Positions 6,608 to 13,349 of a stretch of DNA of 16,820 bases are shown here, piece after piece (position 1 is the first letter of the stretch; every line of letters starts with the position of its first letter). Source of the stretch: JAQGJA01 sp965651535 (GTDB lineage: Bacteria > Pseudomonadota > Alphaproteobacteria > Micavibrionales > SZUA-601); contig CBFGSX010000028.1 in NCBI GenBank assembly GCA_965651535.1, positions 1 through 16,820 of the forward strand. The letters run 5' to 3'. Below the pieces are notes generated by a model. It did no database searches. It saw only the letters and a list, made by a program, of their open reading frames with translations, and had not been told where the DNA came from. Made by a program: the position numbers and the translations under genes.

Positions 6608-7216
6608 ATGAACGATACCCTTTTCTACACCGCCCTTATTTCCCTTTCCTATCTCGCCGGGTCGATCCCCATGGGGCTTGTGCTGGGCCGCGTTTTCGGC
6701 GTCGGCGATATCCGACAGATCGGCTCGGGAAATATCGGCGCGACCAACGCGCTACGCACGGGAAATAAGTGGTTTGCCATCGCCGTGCTGGCGGGCGACG
6801 CGCTCAAAGCCGTCTTGCCGATTGTCATCGCCAAAATCTGGCTCGCCGAAACCTATCCGCACGCGCCCGTCATCGCGGGTCTTGCCGCATTGATCGGCCA
6901 TGTGTTTCCCGTGTGGCTGAAATTCAAAGGCGGCAAAGGTGTTGCCAGCTCCGCCGGGATTTTATTGACCCTGCATTGGCCAACGGGTGTTGCGTGTCTT
7001 GTCATGTGGCTGTTCTGCGCGCGCCTCAGCCGCATCTCGTCGCTCTCGGCGATTATTGCCGCGGTGAACTTGCCCGTCTATGCCATGGCCACGGGCGGGC
7101 GCGAATACGCGCTTCCTTTTGCCATGGTCGCCGCTTTGGTGATCTTTACCCACCGCGAGAATTTCAAACGCCTTCTGCGCGGCGAAGAGTCGACGATCAA
7201 GCTCAAGAAGGAATAA
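6608..7216 (+). CDS. plsY: Acyl-phosphate:glycerol-3-phosphate acyltransferase
   Basis: PlsY is an inner-membrane enzyme that moves an acyl group from acyl-phosphate to glycerol-3-phosphate, the first committed step of phospholipid synthesis in the PlsX/PlsY route. The 202-residue protein has the three family motifs: GSIPMGLVLGR at residues 18-28, GSGNIGATN at 39-47, and HVFPVWLKFKGGKGVA at 98-113. Several hydrophobic membrane segments alternate with these. The frame is open from 6494, but I take ATG 6608 because GAGG lies 6-7 bases upstream and the family N-terminus starts there; the upstream part is repeat sequence. The next gene starts on the base after the stop, so the two are likely co-translated. 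Confidence 0.95.
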   Translation: MNDTLFYTALISLSYLAGSIPMGLVLGRVFGVGDIRQIGSGNIGATNALRTGNKWFAIAVLAGDALKAVLPIVIAKIWLAETYPHAPVIAGLAALIGHVFPVWLKFKGGKGVASSAGILLTLHWPTGVACLVMWLFCARLSRISSLSAIIAAVNLPVYAMATGGREYALPFAMVAALVIFTHRENFKRLLRGEESTIKLKKE

Positions 7217-7951
7217 ATGGAAACACAATGGGCCATTGATACCGAAGACGGTCACAAAATCCATGGATTGCTGAACACGACCGACAGAAAAAACAACAAG
7301 GCCGTTCTGATTATCCACGGCCTGACCGGGCATCCGCGCGAATACCATCATAACTGCGCCGCGTTCGATTTCCCCAAGCACGGCTATGACGTCATCCGCC
7401 CGTGGCTTTATTGCGGCGAGGAAAAAGCCCGCAAACTGATCGACTGCACCCTTGGCATACACGCGCGCGACGTCGCCACAGTCACCCAATATTTTGCCAA
7501 TCAATACGATGCGCTTTACGGTGTCGGCCACAGTTTCGGTGCGCCGAGCCTGATATTATCCGACACCTCGCCGTTCAAGGCGCTCTGCCTGTGGGATCCC
7601 AGTATCGAGCCCGCTCTTACCATGAAGGGCGAATATATCGAGCCTTTTCACGATTACTATCTGATACGCTGGGAGCCGGATGTCCTCGGCGGCAAGGCTA
7701 TGTATGACGAGGCGAAAACCCTGACGCTGGATGTGACAAGGGCTGCCGCCGAGAAATGCACCGCACCGACGCGCGTTATTCTGGCGGGGGATGGCATGTA
7801 TGCGAAGCGCGGCGATTCCTATGACACCTATATCAACGCCGAATGCGACCGCAAAGTAATTTCAGGAGCAGATCATTGTTTTAATGAAGAAGGCGTGACG
7901 GAACCCCTTTTGAATTACACCCGCGAATGGTTTGATAAGTTCCAGCCATGA
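7217..7951 (+). CDS. Alpha/beta-hydrolase fold protein
   Basis: A 244-residue predicted serine hydrolase, possibly an esterase, thioesterase or lipase-like enzyme; the substrate is not evident. The oxyanion region is IIHGLTGHP at residues 32-40, the nucleophile elbow is GVGHSFG with S106, the acid is probably D192 (ILAGDGMY) and the histidine is H220 (SGADHCF), so the triad is complete. No signal peptide is seen, so it is probably cytoplasmic. The ATG directly follows the plsY stop (TAAATG) with AAGGA upstream, which argues for one transcript and coupled translation and makes a role near membrane-lipid metabolism thinkable but unproven. It ends at a hairpin terminator. Confidence 0.8.
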   Translation: METQWAIDTEDGHKIHGLLNTTDRKNNKAVLIIHGLTGHPREYHHNCAAFDFPKHGYDVIRPWLYCGEEKARKLIDCTLGIHARDVATVTQYFANQYDALYGVGHSFGAPSLILSDTSPFKALCLWDPSIEPALTMKGEYIEPFHDYYLIRWEPDVLGGKAMYDEAKTLTLDVTRAAAEKCTAPTRVILAGDGMYAKRGDSYDTYINAECDRKVISGADHCFNEEGVTEPLLNYTREWFDKFQP

Positions 7952-7953
7952 AA

Positions 7954-7979
7954 AAACGGCCCGGAAATCCGGGCCGTTT
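7954..7979. terminator. Bidirectional hairpin terminator
   Basis: AAACGGCCCGG-AAAT-CCGGGCCGTTT forms a perfect 11-base-pair stem between two convergent genes. Read on the minus strand the stem runs into six T residues, a classical rho-independent terminator for the gene at 7999-8508. On the plus strand only three T residues follow, so termination of the hydrolase transcript is likely but weaker. Confidence 0.85.
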
Positions 7980-7998
7980 GAATTAAAGGTGTCAACTA

Positions 7999-8508
7999 CT
8001 ATGACTGCATTGGTTTCGATGCAGCCTGCAAGATAATTTTAAGTTGCGTTTCCTTGCTGAACCCGTAGCACTCTTCTTGCAGCATATGTCTGACATGGGA
8101 TATCGCTTCGTCGGCTAATTCGATGGCGTAATTCTCTTTGATCTGCTCGATCTTACTGACAGAATCCGACGTAATCGGCAATCTGATTTCCAACGCTGGT
8201 TTTTCGTCCCACACGCGCATCGGTTCTTTTTCTTTCAGCCTCTTATACTCCGCATCTTCGATCTTGGTCGATGCGATGCCGACAGCCGAAAGCAACTCCT
8301 GCATTTTATTGACGGTATCCACCCCGTCCTCCATATGACCAAATTTCGCTTTTCTTGTGTCAAAATTGATGACAAGATCGTTCCCATTCTCCTTGATTTC
8401 AGCAAGATTTCTTACATAGGCAGGTTCCAGATTCAACGTATCCAGCACAAGCGCTTCCAAAGATTGAAATGATCCAATCAATACTTCTTTTGTATTATCA
8501 TTTTCCAT
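7999..8508 (-). CDS. Hypothetical protein, low G+C
   Basis: A 169-residue protein I do not recognise. It is charged, mostly acidic with a lysine-rich middle (YKRLKEKEPMRVWDEKP), has no signal peptide or membrane segment, and looks like a mixed alpha/beta soluble protein. The start at ATG 8508 is well supported by AGGAGGAG about 6 bases upstream. The G+C of sampled lines is about 35-45% against 60% or more in adjacent genes, and codon choice is correspondingly AT-rich, which suggests recent acquisition or unusual constraint. It forms a self-contained unit: a good sigma70-type promoter upstream (8542-8570) and a strong terminator downstream (7954-7979). It interrupts the block between plsY and dprA. 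The reality of the gene is well supported; its function is unknown. Confidence 0.8.
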   Translation of the reverse strand: MENDNTKEVLIGSFQSLEALVLDTLNLEPAYVRNLAEIKENGNDLVINFDTRKAKFGHMEDGVDTVNKMQELLSAVGIASTKIEDAEYKRLKEKEPMRVWDEKPALEIRLPITSDSVSKIEQIKENYAIELADEAISHVRHMLQEECYGFSKETQLKIILQAASKPMQS

Positions 8509-8541
8509 GATTACTCCTCCTGACGAGTACAGACGAACGGC

Positions 8542-8570
8542 ACTCTAATTTATTATTGTCATAATGTCAA
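8542..8570 (-). promoter_or_regulatory. Sigma70-type promoter of the low-G+C hypothetical gene
   Basis: On the minus strand TTGACA (8570-8565), a 17-base AT-rich spacer, then TAGAGT (8547-8542). The -35 is a perfect consensus and the spacing is optimal. The predicted leader is about 30 bases and contains the AGGAGGAG ribosome-binding site before ATG 8508. Confidence 0.75.
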
Positions 8571-8653
8571 TATCATTTTTTATTGTTGATCCAGTGTGTT
8601 ACACTATTCAACGCTGGATTGCATGAAGGCTCCCCGCACGGCAAAGTATCCCT

Positions 8654-9760
8654 ATGCCTCAAGCAGACAAAGCATCTCCTTCTGACACCCTTTCCGCCTT
8701 GCGCCTGATACGCTCCGAAGGGGTGGGGCCGATGACCTATGGACGATTGGTGGAGCGTTTCGGTTCGGCCAATGCGGCGCTGAACGCCCTGCCCAACATG
8801 AAAAAGCCGCTGATGCCCGCCAATGTCAACGATATCGACGCGGAATACAAAGCCTTGCAAAAAATAGGCGGCAGCTTTCTTGTCAAAAATGAAAACAACT
8901 ACCCCGAATTGCTGCAACCGCTGGACGATGCGCCGCCCGTTTTATCCGCACTCGGCAATCTCGAACTCCTGACGAAACCGATGCTGGCCGTTGTCGGGGC
9001 GCGCAATGCCTCGACCAATGGACGCCGTCTTGCGACGCAGATCGCGCGCGATCTGGGTGCCGAAGGTTTCGTCATCGTCTCGGGCCTTGCGCGCGGGATC
9101 GACGCCGCCGCACACGAGGCCGCGCTCGACACCGGAACCGTCGCCGTGATGGCCAATGGCATCGACATGGTTTACCCGCCGGAAAATCAGAAACTCTATG
9201 ACGCCATCGCCCAGCGCGGCGTTCTGCTCAGCGAAAATCCGCTTGGCACGCAGCCCAACGCCACGCTATTCCCGCGCCGCAACCGCATCATCTCGGGACT
9301 TTGCCGCGGCGTGATCGTGATCGAAGCCGCCGCGAAATCCGGCAGCCTGATTACCGCGCGCGACGCGCTGAGCCAGAACCGCGACGTGTTCGCCGTGCCG
9401 GGCTCTCCCCTTGATCCGCGCTCGGGCGGGCCGAACCAACTCATTAAATCCGGCAGCGCGCATCTGATCGAAAGCGCGCAAGACGTTCTGGATATTTTGG
9501 GCGGGTTGAAGACATTATTCTCGGAAGCGCAAACGCAGTTTGATGACGCGGAGGAAATGGAAATACCCGCCGCGCCCGCATTGACGAACGATCAAGCGCG
9601 CAGCGCGATTGCGAATTGCCTTGGCCCCGTCCCCTGCACCATCGATCAGATCGCTTTTACCACGCAAATCCCCGTGGCAAAAATTTTATCTGTGCTGATG
9701 GAAATGGAATTGGCGGGCATGCTGCAACGCCTGCCGGGTGATCGGGTAGTGTTGCTGTGA
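8654..9760 (+). CDS. dprA: DNA-processing protein DprA
   Basis: DprA (Smf) binds incoming single-stranded DNA during natural transformation and loads RecA. It is also kept in many species not known to be competent. The 368-residue protein is complete. The N-terminal helix-hairpin-helix/SAM-like region (IRSEGVGPMTYGRLVERFG, residues 19-37) is followed by the Rossmann-like DprA domain with AVVGARNAS (112-120), VSGLARGIDAAAH, NATLFPRRNRIISGL and AAKSGSLITA. A C-terminal winged-helix domain (about 305-368) begins at NDQARSAIANCL. ATG 8654 is the only start that gives the full N-terminus, but its ribosome-binding site is weak (GGCAAAG). The stop overlaps the next start by one base (TGATG). An inverted repeat AGTGT-gtt-ACACT at 8593-8605 upstream could be an operator, on weak evidence. 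Confidence 0.96.
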   Translation: MPQADKASPSDTLSALRLIRSEGVGPMTYGRLVERFGSANAALNALPNMKKPLMPANVNDIDAEYKALQKIGGSFLVKNENNYPELLQPLDDAPPVLSALGNLELLTKPMLAVVGARNASTNGRRLATQIARDLGAEGFVIVSGLARGIDAAAHEAALDTGTVAVMANGIDMVYPPENQKLYDAIAQRGVLLSENPLGTQPNATLFPRRNRIISGLCRGVIVIEAAAKSGSLITARDALSQNRDVFAVPGSPLDPRSGGPNQLIKSGSAHLIESAQDVLDILGGLKTLFSEAQTQFDDAEEMEIPAAPALTNDQARSAIANCLGPVPCTIDQIAFTTQIPVAKILSVLMEMELAGMLQRLPGDRVVLL

Positions 9761-10545
9761 TGGAAATGCTTATCCAATCCATCACCGAATATCTTCAATC
9801 CATTCCCAGGATCAAAGCCGCGTGGCTTGGCGGCAGCTATGGCCGCGGCGACCAGGATGAATTCAGCGATTTTGATTTTTTTGTTTACACCAATGACGCC
9901 GAATCCGTTTTCAGGAAAATCTGCGCAGAGATTCCGAAACGTCCTGATGTTATTTTCGCCAAAACCCTGCCAGGCGCGCCCATCCTGAACAGCATCACGC
10001 AAGATTGGGAGCGTTTCGACATTTCCGTTCAGACAGAAGAAAAACTCTCGCATCACGCACGCGAACAAATCCGCATATTGTTCGACCGTAACAATGTCGC
10101 CGTCCGCATTCCCGAGAACAGCCTTGCACCGAAACCCGATCCGAAAAAAATCTTGCAGGATACAACCGAAGAATTTATCCGCATTCTTGGCCTTCTTCCC
10201 GTGGTCGTGGGACGCGAGGACTATGTGATCGCACAAAAAGGCGTGCAATTCATGAAAGATATGCTGACCACGATCATGAAACTGCGCGCGGCGGACGACA
10301 CGTTCCGGGGCGCGTTGTCCCTGCGGCTGGCCCTGCTGCCCGAAGATTACGACATCTTGTTCCGCGCGCCGCCCGTTACCGCCACACGCGAATCCATCCT
10401 TGCGCTCAACGCCTATCTGGCGCCGGAATTTTTGAAGCGGGCGCGTATTTTATACGCCGAACATGGGCTTGAATGGCCCGAGCGTTTTGTTTCCGCGACG
10501 TTGAAAAACATCGAAAACAAGACCGGCCTCAATATAATTACATAA
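9760..10545 (+). CDS. Nucleotidyltransferase-fold protein
   Basis: A 261-residue protein with the polymerase-beta-type nucleotidyltransferase core: GGSYGRGDQDEFSDFDFFV (residues 24-42) gives the GGSxGR helix and the catalytic pair D37 and D39, and WERFDISV supplies a third carboxylate (D87). A largely helical C-terminal region of some 150 residues follows, roughly as in the ANT/AadK-like and MNT-like groups. The substrate cannot be told: it may modify a small molecule, a tRNA or a protein. I see no specific evidence that it is a resistance enzyme. The start ATG overlaps the dprA stop (TGATG), which implies translational coupling with dprA; ATG 9766 is an alternative. The gene after it, topA, has its own promoter. 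Confidence 0.75.
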   Translation: MEMLIQSITEYLQSIPRIKAAWLGGSYGRGDQDEFSDFDFFVYTNDAESVFRKICAEIPKRPDVIFAKTLPGAPILNSITQDWERFDISVQTEEKLSHHAREQIRILFDRNNVAVRIPENSLAPKPDPKKILQDTTEEFIRILGLLPVVVGREDYVIAQKGVQFMKDMLTTIMKLRAADDTFRGALSLRLALLPEDYDILFRAPPVTATRESILALNAYLAPEFLKRARILYAEHGLEWPERFVSATLKNIENKTGLNIIT

Positions 10546-10565
10546 TCAAAACAAAGCCTTTCTTC

Positions 10566-10595
10566 TTGCTCTCTTAATATATTGTCCGTTATAGA
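10566..10595 (+). promoter_or_regulatory. Possible topA promoter
   Basis: TTGCTC (10566-10571), an 18-base spacer and TATAGA (10590-10595) precede topA, leaving a leader of about 28 bases with GGGGG just before ATG 10630. The match is moderate. Confidence 0.4.
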
Positions 10596-10629
10596 GTGCC
10601 GAAACAGCGATTCTCCCTTTGGGGGCTTT

Positions 10630-13179
10630 ATGACAAAAAATGTGGTGATCGTCGAGTCACCGGCCAAGGCCAAAACCATCAACAAATATCTGGGCAAGGA
10701 CTATACGGTTCTGGCCAGCATGGGTCATGTGCGCGATCTGCCGCCCAAAGACGGCTCGGTCGATCCGGATAACAACTATGCGATGAAATGGGAAGAGTCG
10801 GAGCGCGCGGGCAAGTCCATCGGCGCGATCGTCAAGGCCGTGAAATCCGCCGACCATGTCTTTCTGGCGACTGACCCTGATCGCGAGGGGGAAGCCATTT
10901 CATGGCATTTGCAGGATATTCTGACCGACCGCAAATTGCTCAAGGGCAAGGATATCCACCGCGTCACGTTTAATGAAATAACCAAAGCCGCCGTCAATGA
11001 CGCGTTCAACAAACCGCGCAAGGTCGATCAGGATCTGGTTGACGCTTACCTTGCGCGCCGGGCTTTGGATTATCTGGTCGGGTTCAACCTGTCGCCGGTG
11101 TTGTGGCGGAAACTGCCGGGCGCACGCTCGGCGGGACGCGTGCAATCCGTGGCGCTTCGCTTGATTTGCGAGCGCGAGAACGAGATCGAAAAATTCGACC
11201 CCAAAGAATACTGGACGATCTCGGGCGCGTTCACCGCACCGAACGGCGCGAATTTTACCGCACGCTTGACGCATGCGAACGGCAAAAAGCTGGAAAAATT
11301 CACGATCAACAATGAAACTGCGGCCAAAGATGTTGTGTCAAAACTGAACGGCCAGAATTTCACCGTTTCCAAAGTCGAAAAGAAACAGGTGACGCGTAAC
11401 CCCGCAGCACCCTTCATTACCTCGACCTTGCAGATGGAAGCCTCGCGCAAATTGGGCTTCGGCGCGAGTAAGACCATGCGCACCGCGCAGCGTCTCTATG
11501 AGGGTGTCGATATCGGCGGCGAGACCGTCGGCCTCATCACCTATATGCGTACCGACGGCCCGACTTTGAGCGGCGGGGCCATCGCCGATGCGCGCCGCGT
11601 CATTGAAAAGGAATTCGGCGCCGAATACGTCCCCGACTCCCCGCGCCAATATTCCAGCAAAGCCAAAAACGCGCAGGAAGCGCACGAAGCCATCCGCCCC
11701 ACCGATATGGGCCGCCTGCCCGCCATGGTGGCGCGTTATCTCGAGGCCGACGAACTGGCGCTGTATGAGCTGATCTGGAAACGCACCATGGCGTGCCAGA
11801 TGTCTTCGGCAAAATTGGATCAGGTCGCGGTCGACATTGATGCCGCCAACGGGGCGGGAACTTTCCGCGCCAACGGATCGGTGATTGCCTTTGACGGTTT
11901 CCTCAAGATTTATTTCGAGGACAAGGACGATATCGACACAACGGATGAGGAAGACGACAACCGCATCCTGCCGCCTCTGGCGCAAAACGACAAAACGCCA
12001 TTGAACACCATCACGCCGAACCAGCATTTCACCGAGCCGCCGCCGCGCTATTCCGAGGCAACGCTTGTTAAAAAGCTCGAGGAGCTGGGCATCGGCCGCC
12101 CGTCGACCTATGCGTCGATCATTCAGGTTTTGCAAGATCGCGCCTATGTGCGCATCGACAAAAAGCGCTTTTTCCCCGAGGAACGCGGCCGCGTGGTGAC
12201 GGCATTCTTGGAAAATTTTTTCAAGCAATACGTCGAATATGATTTCACCGCCGACCTCGAGAACCAGCTCGACACCATCGCAGAAGGCAATCTGAATTGG
12301 CAGAAAATGCTGGACGCGTTCTGGAAGTCTTTCTCGAAAAAGACCAAGGAAACGCTGGAGTTGCGCACCTCTGAAGTGCTTGAGGCGCTCAATCAGGATC
12401 TGGAAGCCTATCTTTTTCCGAAACGCGAAGACGGCAAGCCGTCACGCGAATGTCCCGTTTGCGCCAAGGGCACGCTGTCGCTCAAGCCCGGCAAATTCGG
12501 GTTCTTTATCGGCTGTTCCGATTACCCCGAATGCAAATACACGCGCCAGCTCTCGCAGGATAACGGCGACAATCCGGATGCGGACGCGATTTTGAACGAG
12601 CCGAAGGAATTGGGCCTCGACCCGAAAACCGGCGGCACGATCACCTTGCGCAAAGGCCCGTACGGCCCCTATGTGCAACTTGATCTGCCCGCCGATCAAC
12701 TGCCGCCGCCCCCGCCGCCCGAGATCGGCAAGAACGGCAAGCCGAAAAAACAAAAGAAAATCGCCGCGCCGAAACCCAAGCGCGCCTCCCTACCCAAAGG
12801 CCTGACCATCGAAGCGGTCGATCTGGACAAGGCGCTGGAATTGCTCGCGCTGCCGCGTCTGGTCGGGATGCACCCCGAAACCGGCGACAAGATCGAGGCG
12901 AATAACGGACGCTTCGGCCCCTATCTGAAATATCAGGATATGTTTGTGTCCATTCCCAAGGGCGACGATCTGTTCACCATCGGCATGAACCGCGCCGTGG
13001 ATTTGATCGCACAGAAGAAAGAAAAGATCGCCAACGGCACGTTGCGCACATTCGGTCGCAAACCGAAAGCATCAAAGGCTACAAAAGAAGTGAAGCCCAA
13101 AAAGGCAAAAACAACCAAGAAAAAAGCGGCTCCCAAGAAGAAGGCCGCTAAGAAAAAAGACGACAAAGCGCCGTTTTAG
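10630..13179 (+). CDS. topA: DNA topoisomerase I (type IA)
   Basis: Relaxes negatively supercoiled DNA by single-strand passage. The 849-residue protein has an N-terminal Toprim domain (IVESPAKAKTI with E9; TDPDREGE with D82, D84 and E86), the type IA core with the active-site tyrosine Y305 in GLITYMRTDG, and SYxEATLVKKLEELGIGRPSTYA-like sequence in the gate domain. One four-cysteine zinc finger (C608, C611, C629, C635) is followed by two C-terminal Toprim-type repeats (GGTITLRKGPYGPYVQL and NNGRFGPYLKY) joined by a proline-rich linker. A lysine-rich tail (809-849) ends the protein. I start at ATG 10630, which has GGGGG upstream and the family N-terminus; a TTG 16 codons earlier is open but adds no family sequence. 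The stop is followed by a palindromic element. Confidence 0.97.
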   Translation: MTKNVVIVESPAKAKTINKYLGKDYTVLASMGHVRDLPPKDGSVDPDNNYAMKWEESERAGKSIGAIVKAVKSADHVFLATDPDREGEAISWHLQDILTDRKLLKGKDIHRVTFNEITKAAVNDAFNKPRKVDQDLVDAYLARRALDYLVGFNLSPVLWRKLPGARSAGRVQSVALRLICERENEIEKFDPKEYWTISGAFTAPNGANFTARLTHANGKKLEKFTINNETAAKDVVSKLNGQNFTVSKVEKKQVTRNPAAPFITSTLQMEASRKLGFGASKTMRTAQRLYEGVDIGGETVGLITYMRTDGPTLSGGAIADARRVIEKEFGAEYVPDSPRQYSSKAKNAQEAHEAIRPTDMGRLPAMVARYLEADELALYELIWKRTMACQMSSAKLDQVAVDIDAANGAGTFRANGSVIAFDGFLKIYFEDKDDIDTTDEEDDNRILPPLAQNDKTPLNTITPNQHFTEPPPRYSEATLVKKLEELGIGRPSTYASIIQVLQDRAYVRIDKKRFFPEERGRVVTAFLENFFKQYVEYDFTADLENQLDTIAEGNLNWQKMLDAFWKSFSKKTKETLELRTSEVLEALNQDLEAYLFPKREDGKPSRECPVCAKGTLSLKPGKFGFFIGCSDYPECKYTRQLSQDNGDNPDADAILNEPKELGLDPKTGGTITLRKGPYGPYVQLDLPADQLPPPPPPEIGKNGKPKKQKKIAAPKPKRASLPKGLTIEAVDLDKALELLALPRLVGMHPETGDKIEANNGRFGPYLKYQDMFVSIPKGDDLFTIGMNRAVDLIAQKKEKIANGTLRTFGRKPKASKATKEVKPKKAKTTKKKAAPKKKAAKKKDDKAPF

Positions 13180-13183
13180 TCCT

Positions 13184-13265
13184 TTGTCTTGCCCGCGCAG
13201 GCGGGCATCCGGCTTGAAACCTCAAGAGACTGAGAGCCAGACCCCCGCCTACGCGGGGGTGACAA
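13184..13265. repeat. Double-hairpin element, copy 6 (variant)
   Basis: The outer ends TTGTC and GACAA are inverted. The left hairpin is GCCCGCGCAGGCGGGC and the right hairpin is CCCCCGCCTACGCGGGGG, with a 37-base centre. It lies directly behind the topA stop and might help end that transcript, although no T-run follows. Confidence 0.8.
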
Positions 13266-13311
13266 GGGAGGAATGCTATAAAACTGAAACACGACCCGTC
13301 ATTTATTAAGA

Positions 13312-13340
13312 TTGCTTTTCCGACGGTTTTGCCCTATATA
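13312..13340 (+). promoter_or_regulatory. Sigma70-type promoter of rnr, possibly leaderless
   Basis: TTGCTT (13312-13317), a 17-base spacer and TATATA (13335-13340). Transcription would start around 13347, only about three bases before ATG 13350. No Shine-Dalgarno sequence lies before that ATG (AAGTCCTCAA precedes it), which agrees with a leaderless mRNA. Confidence 0.6.
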
Positions 13341-13349
13341 AGTCCTCAA

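Noticed and set aside
8593..8605. AGTGT-gtt-ACACT palindrome as a dprA operator
   Set aside because: Only five-base arms, no convincing promoter beside it, and chance occurrence is likely; kept only as a remark.
9760..10545. Reading the nucleotidyltransferase as an aminoglycoside resistance gene
   Set aside because: Only the generic fold motif is visible; nothing points to that substrate, and the setting is housekeeping.
11338..12228. Open frame of 296 codons on the minus strand
   Set aside because: Antisense shadow inside topA.
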